From contig VMTA01000045.1 in the NCBI GenBank assembly GCA_013791855.1, positions 1 through 34,296 of the forward strand: 34,296 nt of DNA. The letters are read 5' to 3'. This DNA is from Sideroxydans sp. (GTDB lineage: Bacteria > Pseudomonadota > Gammaproteobacteria > Burkholderiales > Gallionellaceae). This document shows positions 27,968 to 34,296 of this stretch, piece by piece. Numbering within the stretch: position 1 is the first letter of the stretch; each line of letters begins with the position of its first letter. Under the pieces are notes generated by a model, which saw only the letters and a program-made list of their open reading frames with translations, ran no database searches and had not been told where the DNA came from. The position numbers and the translations under genes are program-made.

Positions 27968-28630
27968 GTGAATCTGGCTTTATTCGATCTGGACAATACC
28001 CTGTTGAGCGGCGACAGCGATTTCGAGTGGTCGCAGTTCCTGGTTGAGCAGGGTGTGCTCGACCGCGAACTGTTCGAGGCGAAGAACCTGGCGTTCTACG
28101 AGCAGTACAAGGCGGGCACGCTGGATATCCACGAGTTCCTCGACTTCCAATTGAAACCGCTGTCGCGCCATGCGCGCAAAGTGTTGGATGTCTGGCATGA
28201 GGATTTCATGCGCTGCAATGTGCGTCCGATGATGGGCGACAAGGCGCGTGCGCTGGTGAACGAACATCTGGCGGCGGGGGATGTGTGTGTGGTGATCACC
28301 GCCACCAACAGTTTCGTCACCGCCCCCATCGTGCGCGAGTTCGGCATCGAACATCTGATCGCCACCGACCCCGAGCAGAAGAATGGCGAATTCACCGGTG
28401 CTGTAGCGGGCGTGCCCAGCTTCCGCGAGGGCAAGGTCACGCGCATGGAGCAGTGGTTGCGCGAGCGCGGCTGGGATTGGGATAGCTTCGAGCAGAGCTG
28501 TTTCTACAGCGATTCGCTGAACGATCTACCCTTGCTGTCCAAAGTGAAACGCCCTGTCGCAGTCGACCCGGATGCGACTTTGCGGGCGCATGCAGAAGCC
28601 CGTGGTTGGCCTGTCATTTCCCTGCGTTAA
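27968..28630 (+). CDS. HAD-superfamily IB phosphatase
   Basis: A 220-residue phosphatase of the SerB-like HAD-IB subfamily. Motif I is FDLDNTLL with Asp7 (nucleophile) and Asp9; motif II is the Thr in CVVITATNS; a Lys in FREGKVTR is followed by motif IV YSDSLNDLPLL. GTG is the start, because the overlapping ATG at 27966 runs straight into a stop; AAGGAG ends 5 bases before it. The substrate is unknown; phosphoserine or other small phosphates are possibilities. Homologues next to hda and pcnB are common in betaproteobacteria. It starts only 15 bases after a terminator, so its promoter is unclear. Confidence 0.85.
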   Translation: MNLALFDLDNTLLSGDSDFEWSQFLVEQGVLDRELFEAKNLAFYEQYKAGTLDIHEFLDFQLKPLSRHARKVLDVWHEDFMRCNVRPMMGDKARALVNEHLAAGDVCVVITATNSFVTAPIVREFGIEHLIATDPEQKNGEFTGAVAGVPSFREGKVTRMEQWLRERGWDWDSFEQSCFYSDSLNDLPLLSKVKRPVAVDPDATLRAHAEARGWPVISLR

Positions 28631-28647
28631 GGGGCTGCCGGCGCGGG

Positions 28648-28656
28648 TGCTATAAT
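28648..28656 (+). promoter_or_regulatory. Extended -10 promoter of pcnB
   Basis: TGCTATAAT: a perfect TATAAT (28651-28656) with the extended TGn motif, followed by CCGCGCCC. No good -35 is visible. The expected start is near 28663, about 44 bases before the chosen pcnB ATG. Confidence 0.55.
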
Positions 28657-28706
28657 CCGCGCCCATTGTCGCGCCGCTAGTGGCGGCAGCGTATCCTGAC
28701 GACTCC

Positions 28707-30053
28707 ATGATAAAAAGACTATTCAAGAAGGTATTCGGTAGATCCCGCCCGGTCGCGAAAGCGAGCAAGGCGCATGTGATCCCGTTCGAACAACACAAGG
28801 TCGAACGCGAAGGTATCAGCTACGCGGCGCGGCGCGTGACCGACGGTCTGCAGGCCGCAGGCTTTCAGGCGTATGTGGTGGGCGGTGCGGTGCGCGACCT
28901 GCTGCTGGACCGTCATCCCAAAGACTTCGATGTCGCCACCGATGCCACACCCGAAGAGGTGAAGCGCGTGTTCCGCCGCGCGCGCATCATCGGCCGCCGC
29001 TTCCGCCTGGTGCATGTGATCTTCGGTGACGAGACGGTCGAGGTCTCCACTTTCCGCCGCGCCATCGAGGCGGAGGATGCGCAGACCGATGCACACGGGC
29101 GCATCCTGCGCGACAACGAATTCGGCGATCAGGAGCAGGATGCGGAACGGCGCGATTTCACTGCCAACGGATTGTTCTACGACCCGAGTTCGCAAGAGAT
29201 ATTCGACTACCACAACGGCTATGCTGACATCCGCGCTAACACGCTGCGCATGATCGGCGATCCGGAGGTGCGTTACCGCGAAGATCCGGTGCGCATGCTG
29301 CGTGCGGTGCGCCTGTCGGCCAAGCTGGGGATGAAGCTGGATCCGGCCACCGCCGCGCCCATCGCCAAGATGAAGGATCTGTTGAGCAATGTGCCGGAGG
29401 CGCGTTTGTTCGATGAGATGCTCAAGCTGTTGTTGTCCGGTCATGCGCTGGCATGCATCAAGAAACTGCGCGCCATGCACCTGCACCACGGCATGTTGCC
29501 GATGCTGGATGTGATCCTCGAACAGCCCATGGGCGAGAAGTTCGTGATGGCCGCGTTGCAGAACACCGACCAGCGCATCGCCGATGAAAAGCCCACCTCC
29601 CCTGCGTTCCTGTTCGCAGCTTTGCTGTGGCATGAGGTGCTGACTGTTTGGAATGCCAAACAGGCGGCAGGCGAAAAGCCCATCGGTGCCCTGCATGACG
29701 CGATGGATGAAGTGCTGGAGCGGCAGCGCGCCAAACTCGCGATCCCGCGCCGCTACGATACGGTGATGAAAGAGATATGGTTGCTGCAGCCGCGCTTCGA
29801 GCAGCGCGGAGGTCAGCGTCCGTTCCGCTTGCTGGCGTTGCCGCGCTTCCGCGCGGCGTACGATTTCCTGTTGCTGCGCTGCGAGAGCGGAGAAGCCGAT
29901 AAGGAGCTCGGTAAGTGGTGGGAAGAGTTCCAGCATACGAACGAAGACCGTCGCGCCGAGATGTTGCTGTCGGATAGTGCCGATCCGAAGAAAAAACGCC
30001 GCCGCAGCCGCAAACCCAAGGTTGTCGGTCAGGCGGAATTGCCGATAGATTGA
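28707..30053 (+). CDS. pcnB: Poly(A) polymerase I
   Basis: PcnB, 448 residues, adds poly(A) tails that speed RNA decay. The nucleotidyltransferase head has YVVGGAVRDLLLDRHPKDFDVATDATPEEV, with Asp73 and Asp75 as catalytic metal ligands. ARIIGRRFRLVHV and RRDFTANGLFYD distinguish it from CCA-adding enzymes. The C-terminus is strongly basic (DPKKKRRRSRKPK), typical of bacterial PAP I. ATG 28707 (MIKRLFKKVFGRS) is preferred over an in-frame GTG at 28680, because it starts after the promoter leader and resembles known N-termini. It ends 92 bases before the preferred folK start. Confidence 0.94.
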   Translation: MIKRLFKKVFGRSRPVAKASKAHVIPFEQHKVEREGISYAARRVTDGLQAAGFQAYVVGGAVRDLLLDRHPKDFDVATDATPEEVKRVFRRARIIGRRFRLVHVIFGDETVEVSTFRRAIEAEDAQTDAHGRILRDNEFGDQEQDAERRDFTANGLFYDPSSQEIFDYHNGYADIRANTLRMIGDPEVRYREDPVRMLRAVRLSAKLGMKLDPATAAPIAKMKDLLSNVPEARLFDEMLKLLLSGHALACIKKLRAMHLHHGMLPMLDVILEQPMGEKFVMAALQNTDQRIADEKPTSPAFLFAALLWHEVLTVWNAKQAAGEKPIGALHDAMDEVLERQRAKLAIPRRYDTVMKEIWLLQPRFEQRGGQRPFRLLALPRFRAAYDFLLLRCESGEADKELGKWWEEFQHTNEDRRAEMLLSDSADPKKKRRRSRKPKVVGQAELPID

Positions 30054-30055
30054 TG

Positions 30056-30124
30056 GGTCACCTCCGACACGTTACCGACGAAGTCGGCCGTTTGCGGGAG
30101 GAGGTGCCATGCGGCCACTCCCGC
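30056..30124 (+). promoter_or_regulatory. Structured pcnB-folK junction
   Basis: Several competing stems can form. TGCGGGAG (30093-30100) pairs with CTCCCGCA (30118-30125). GGTCACCTCC (30056-30065) pairs imperfectly with GGAGGTGCC (30100-30108). CCGAC and GTCGG form a small hairpin around 30076-30088. A near-consensus Shine-Dalgarno (GGAGGAGGT) lies in the middle, 3 bases before an ATG at 30109 that is out of frame with folK. It may control folK translation. Confidence 0.35.
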
Positions 30125-30145
30125 ACCGGAGGGTTGCACCCTGCC

Positions 30146-30646
30146 GTGTCGTGGCCGCATATCGCGTACGTCGGGCTGGGCAGCAATCTGGCGGATCCAG
30201 CGGCACAGGTCATGCAGGCTTTGGCGGCGTTGGATACGCTGCCGCAGACACGTCTGCTGAAAACGTCGTCGCTATATCGCAGCGCACCTGTGGGCTATCT
30301 GGATCAACCCGACTTCATCAATGCCGTGGCGCAAGTGGGAACCGGACTTGCGCCGCGCGCCTTGCTGGATGCATTGCTTGCGCTGGAACTGGAATGCGGG
30401 CGTACGCGCGAATTCCAGAACGCGCCGCGCACACTGGATCTGGATGTGTTGATGTACGACGATCTGGTGCACCACGAGCACGGGCTGACCGTACCGCATC
30501 CGCAGATGCATCTGCGCGCGTTCGTGCTGCGGCCCTTGCTGGAGATCGCGCCGGATTGCATCATCCCCGGTGTGGGCGCGGCGGAAGAGGCGATGACGGG
30601 ATGCGCCGGACAGCAACTGGAACGTTTGCAACATGACTTTAAGTAA
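30146..30646 (+). CDS. folK: HPPK (2-amino-4-hydroxy-6-hydroxymethyldihydropteridine pyrophosphokinase)
   Basis: FolK transfers pyrophosphate from ATP to the pterin before dihydropteroate synthase, in folate synthesis. HIAYVGLGSNLADP, FINAVAQV, RTLDLDVLMYDD and VPHPQMHLRAFVLRPLLEIAP are the family motifs. The start is uncertain. GTG 30146 gives 166 residues, close to E. coli (159), with GGAGGG 12 bases upstream. ATG 30053, overlapping the pcnB stop, adds a 31-residue extension unlike the family. I prefer the GTG. The last 14 bases overlap the kinase gene that follows. Confidence 0.92.
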   Translation: MSWPHIAYVGLGSNLADPAAQVMQALAALDTLPQTRLLKTSSLYRSAPVGYLDQPDFINAVAQVGTGLAPRALLDALLALELECGRTREFQNAPRTLDLDVLMYDDLVHHEHGLTVPHPQMHLRAFVLRPLLEIAPDCIIPGVGAAEEAMTGCAGQQLERLQHDFK

Positions 30647-31274
30647 ATATCGCTACATCGTGGTCGAAGGTCCCATCGGTGTGGGCAAGACCAGTCTGGC
30701 CAAGCGCTTGGCGGAACACAGCGATGCGCGGACCCTGCTGGAAAAGCCGCAGGAGAATCCATTCCTTGCGCGCTTCTACGAAGATGCCGAGCGCTACGCG
30801 CTGCAGACACAACTGTTCTTCTTGTTCCAGCGCATCAACGAAGTGCGCGATCTGAACCAGATGGATATGTTCGAGAGCCGTACGGTGTCCGATTACCTGT
30901 TCGAAAAAGATGAATTGTTCGCACGTCTCAATCTGAGCGAAGACGAGTACCAGTTGTATCAAACCATCTACCGGCACTTGGCGCCGCAAGCGCCGACACC
31001 GGACCTGGTGATCTATCTGCAGGCTTCGACCGAGGCGCTGATCGCGCGCGTGCGCCGGCGCGGTCATCGTCATGAACGCACCATCCAGGACGACTACCTG
31101 ACCAAACTCGCAGATAGTTATGGCGAATTCTTCCACCACTACGCGGAAGCGCCTGTGCTGGTGGTGAATAGCGAAAAACTCAATTTCGCGGATAATGATG
31201 CCGACTTCAAGTTGTTGCTGGAGCGCATCGGCAGGATGCGCGGGCAGCGCGAATATTTCAACGTGGCGGAATGA
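30633..31274 (+). CDS. Deoxynucleoside (deoxyadenosine/deoxyguanosine) kinase
   Basis: A 213-residue P-loop kinase of the dNK family, salvaging purine deoxynucleosides. Walker A is GPIGVGKT at residues 13-20. An ESR motif ([16 protein letters not shown]) and the arginine-rich lid [13 protein letters not shown] follow. The family match is to bacterial dAK/dGK; exact base preference cannot be told from sequence. It overlaps folK by 14 bases and panB by 4, so it is inside a tightly coupled folK-kinase-panB-panC run. Confidence 0.88.
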   Translation: MTLSKYRYIVVEGPIGVGKTSLAKRLAEHSDARTLLEKPQENPFLARFYEDAERYALQTQLFFLFQRINEVRDLNQMDMFESRTVSDYLFEKDELFARLNLSEDEYQLYQTIYRHLAPQAPTPDLVIYLQASTEALIARVRRRGHRHERTIQDDYLTKLADSYGEFFHHYAEAPVLVVNSEKLNFADNDADFKLLLERIGRMRGQREYFNVAE

Positions 31275-32065
31275 TGCGAACGACCTTGAGCAGATTGCAG
31301 GCGATGCATGCGCGTGGCGAGAAGATCGCCGTGCTGACCTGTTACGACGCCAGTTTTGCCACGCTGCTGGAGAACAATGGTGTGGATGTGTTGCTGGTCG
31401 GCGATTCGCTGGGCATGGTGATACAGGGGCGCGAAAGCACGCTCCCGGTCACCCTCGAGCAGATGGCCTATCACACCGCGTGCGTGGTCAGCGGCGCGCA
31501 GCGCGCCTTCGTCATCGCCGACATGCCGTTCGGTACTTCGCAGTTCTCTGCGCGCGAGACCTTCGGGCATGCGGTGCAACTGATGCAGGCTGGTGCCGAG
31601 ATGGTCAAGCTCGAAGGCGGTGCCGAGATGGCCGAGACGGTCGCTTTCCTCACCTCGCGCGGCATCCCGGTGTGCGGACATATAGGCCTGACGCCGCAAT
31701 CGGTGCATCAGCTCGGCGGCTACAAGGTACAGGGCAGGGAAGATGCGGCAGCGAAGAAATTGAAAAAGGACGCGCTGGCGTTGCAGAAGGCCGGTGCCGC
31801 CATGCTGGTACTGGAGGCAATCCCCGCAGCGCTGGGCGCTGAAGTCACCAAACAACTTTCCATACCGACTATCGGTATAGGCGCGGGCGCGGATTGCTCC
31901 GGCCAGGTGCTGGTGCTGCACGACATGCTGGGCGTGTATCCCGGCAAGAAAGCGCGCTTCGTGAAGGACTTCATGCCGGGTGCGGCTTCCATCGCCGATG
32001 CCGTGGCGCGCTATGTCGCCGAAGTGAAGGCTGGAACATTCCCCGCCAAGGAACACTGTTTCTGA
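31271..32065 (+). CDS. panB: 3-methyl-2-oxobutanoate hydroxymethyltransferase
   Basis: PanB, 264 residues, makes ketopantoate from alpha-ketoisovalerate using methylene-THF, the first step to pantothenate and Co[53 protein letters not shown] and [15 protein letters not shown] are the expected motifs of this TIM-barrel enzyme, including the metal-binding Asp residues in GDS and ADMP. The folate dependence makes sense of folK two genes upstream. The stop overlaps the panC start (TGATG). Confidence 0.96.
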   Translation: MMRTTLSRLQAMHARGEKIAVLTCYDASFATLLENNGVDVLLVGDSLGMVIQGRESTLPVTLEQMAYHTACVVSGAQRAFVIADMPFGTSQFSARETFGHAVQLMQAGAEMVKLEGGAEMAETVAFLTSRGIPVCGHIGLTPQSVHQLGGYKVQGREDAAAKKLKKDALALQKAGAAMLVLEAIPAALGAEVTKQLSIPTIGIGAGADCSGQVLVLHDMLGVYPGKKARFVKDFMPGAASIADAVARYVAEVKAGTFPAKEHCF

Positions 32066-32892
32066 TGCAAGTCATCCATTTCGTCGCCGAGCTGCGCGCA
32101 AGACTGGCGCAAGAAAACGCTATCGCCTTCGTGCCCACCATGGGCAATTTGCATGCAGGCCATGTCGCGCTGGTAGAACAGGCGCGTCAGCAAGGTTCTT
32201 GTGTCGTGGTGAGCATCTTCGTCAATCCTTTGCAATTCGGGCCGAATGAGGATTTCGACAAGTATCCGCGTACGCTGGAGGCGGATTGCGCGAAGCTGCA
32301 GGGTTTGGCAGATATCGTCTTTGCGCCCGCAGTGGACGAGATGTATCCGGAACAGCAGAGCTTCTATATTGAGTTGCCTCACATCGCGAGCGAGTTGTGC
32401 GGCGTGCAGCGACCGGGGCATTTTCGCGGCATGGCGACCGTGGTGCTCAAACTGCTCAATCTGGTGCAGCCGCAGGTCGCCCTGTTCGGCAAGAAGGATT
32501 ACCAGCAACTGGCGATCATTCGGCAGATGGTGATGCAGTTCAATCTGCCGGTCGCCATCGTCGGCGGCGAGACGGTGCGCGCCGAAGATGGCTTGGCATT
32601 AAGTTCGCGCAACCAGTATCTGACGCAAGCTGAGCGAACCGAAGCCGCGCAACTGCATCTAACGCTAAGAAAGGTGTCGGAATCGCTTGCGAAGGGTGCG
32701 GGGGATTTCGATGTCTTGGAGAAGGTGGCTGAGGCGGCGCTTGCCAAGCGCGGCTGGGGGGTGGAGTATGTGTCCATCCGCAGCCAGCATGGGCTGGGTA
32801 AGCCGCAAGTGAGCGAGCGCCAGCTGGTCGTGCTTGCCGCCGCCCGGTTGGGAATCACCCGCCTGATCGATAACCTTGAGGTTTGTCTTTGA
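32065..32892 (+). CDS. panC: Pantothenate synthetase
   Basis: PanC, 275 residues (E. coli 283), joins pantoate and beta-alanine through a pantoyl-adenylate. FVPTMGNLHAGH (22-33) holds the HIGH-like ATP-binding motif, FVNPLQFGPNEDFDKYPRT the pantoate site, then FGKKDYQQL and the KMSKS-like SSRNQYL. ATG 32065 shares its A with the panB stop and gives the family start [14 protein letters not shown]. Longer in-frame starts lie inside panB and were rejected. Confidence 0.96.
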   Translation: MQVIHFVAELRARLAQENAIAFVPTMGNLHAGHVALVEQARQQGSCVVVSIFVNPLQFGPNEDFDKYPRTLEADCAKLQGLADIVFAPAVDEMYPEQQSFYIELPHIASELCGVQRPGHFRGMATVVLKLLNLVQPQVALFGKKDYQQLAIIRQMVMQFNLPVAIVGGETVRAEDGLALSSRNQYLTQAERTEAAQLHLTLRKVSESLAKGAGDFDVLEKVAEAALAKRGWGVEYVSIRSQHGLGKPQVSERQLVVLAAARLGITRLIDNLEVCL

Positions 32893-32910
32893 GGCTCAGG
32901 CGTTTATAAT
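32883..32910 (+). promoter_or_regulatory. panD promoter
   Basis: TTGTCT (32883-32888), a 16-base spacer and a perfect TATAAT (32905-32910), followed by GCGCGACC. The -35 overlaps the end of panC, so panD can be transcribed separately from panBC. The short leader contains a 5-bp hairpin and ends in a strong AGGAGGT (32940-32946). Confidence 0.6.
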
Positions 32911-32950
32911 GCGCGACCCTGCGACAGACAGGGGCTGATAGGAGGTAACC

Positions 32951-33334
32951 ATGCAACGAACCATGCTTCAAGCCAAATTGCATCGTGCGCGCGTGACGCA
33001 GGCCGAGCTGCATTACGAGGGTTCGTGCGCCATCGACGAGAATTTTCTGGATGCCAGCGGTATCCGCGAATATCAGCAGATCGATATCTGGAACGTCACC
33101 AATGGCGAACGTTTCACCACCTATGCCATTCGCGCCGAGCGCGGCTCGCGCACCATCTCTGTGAACGGCGCGGCAGCGCATAAGGCTAATGTCGGCGATA
33201 TCGTCATCATCGCGACCTTCGCCAGCTATTCGGAACTGGAACTGCAGAAATACCATCCTGCACTGGTCTATTTTGACGAGCACAACAATATCATCGGTCA
33301 GCGCGAGAACATCCCGATTCAGGCTGCGGCCTGA
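32951..33334 (+). CDS. panD: Aspartate 1-decarboxylase
   Basis: PanD, 127 residues (E. coli 126), decarboxylates aspartate to beta-alanine, the substrate of PanC. The proenzyme self-cleaves between Gly24 and Ser25 ([13 protein letters not shown]), giving the pyruvoyl group on Ser25. Lys9 and Tyr22 of the family are in place, and [20 protein letters not shown] is the conserved core. The Shine-Dalgarno sequence is close to perfect. It follows panC by 58 bases with its own promoter. Confidence 0.97.
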   Translation: MQRTMLQAKLHRARVTQAELHYEGSCAIDENFLDASGIREYQQIDIWNVTNGERFTTYAIRAERGSRTISVNGAAAHKANVGDIVIIATFASYSELELQKYHPALVYFDEHNNIIGQRENIPIQAAA

Positions 33335-33348
33335 ACTTCGGCAGCTTG

Positions 33349-33384
33349 AAACGACAAGCCCCGCAGATGCGGGGCTTGTCGTTT
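33349..33384 (+). terminator. 16-bp hairpin terminator between panD and purB
   Basis: Bases 33349-33364 pair perfectly with 33369-33384 around a 4-base loop. The stem includes AAA on the left and TTT on the right, so each strand has a short U-tract. It lies between convergent panD and purB and probably serves both, although the T-run is short. Confidence 0.75.
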
Positions 33385-33405
33385 GTGCGGAAGATGGAAA
33401 CCGGC

Positions 33406-34296
<891 letters not shown>

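Noticed and set aside
30109-30636. 176-codon frame with an excellent Shine-Dalgarno, overlapping folK
   Set aside because: The protein is Arg/Ala/Gly rich without features, while the alternative frame is an unmistakable FolK. The Shine-Dalgarno itself is kept as a finding.

Overview
This window is a chromosomal housekeeping segment of a betaproteobacterium. The gene order (tuf / S10 / spc / alpha ribosomal cluster, then uvrA, a YajR-type transporter, ssb and greB; purM divergent from perM-hda; pcnB-folK-dgk-panB-panC-panD) and the protein sequences fit the Nitrosomonadales. A Gallionellaceae or related lineage is my best guess; that placement is inference from recall, not a search. No rRNA, tRNA, CRISPR array, insertion sequence, phage gene or attachment site was found, and no stretch over 300 bases lacks a gene.

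Region 1 (1-13,945, all +): the 3' end of tuf, an 18-bp perfect hairpin, then a strong promoter with a GC-rich discriminator opening the S10 operon (rpsJ rplC rplD rplW rplB rpsS rplV rpsC rplP rpmC rpsQ). A second promoter and a structured 5' leader open the spc block (rplN rplX rplE rpsN rpsH rplF rplR rpsE rpmD rplO secY rpmJ). A third weak promoter precedes the alpha block (rpsM rpsK rpsD rpoA rplQ). The whole run ends in a symmetric terminator shared with convergent uvrA. infA is not between secY and rpmJ. S4 is the zinc-binding (four-Cys) form and starts with TTG.

Region 2 (13,985-20,517): uvrA (-), then divergently yajR, ssb, greB and a ChaA-type cation/proton antiporter (+).

Region 3 (20,567-25,395, all -): an apparent operon read purM, purN, two tandem DUF3108 envelope proteins, and an RsmB/NOP-family RNA m5C methyltransferase. 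Its members are separated by at most 8 bases or overlap. The two DUF3108 proteins are the least characterised genes here.

Region 4 (25,459-33,385, +): perM-like permease and hda, overlapping; an unrecognised small outer-membrane beta-barrel protein with its own terminator; a HAD-IB phosphatase; pcnB; folK; a deoxynucleoside kinase; panB, panC and panD. At the right edge is the C-terminal part of purB (-), facing panD across a long perfect hairpin.

I found no clear undescribed multi-gene system. The points most worth a second look are the structured leader of the spc operon, the hairpins around rpsJ, the purMN-DUF3108-methyltransferase operon, the orphan outer-membrane protein, and the structured pcnB-folK junction. 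Promoter and RNA-structure calls were made by eye.
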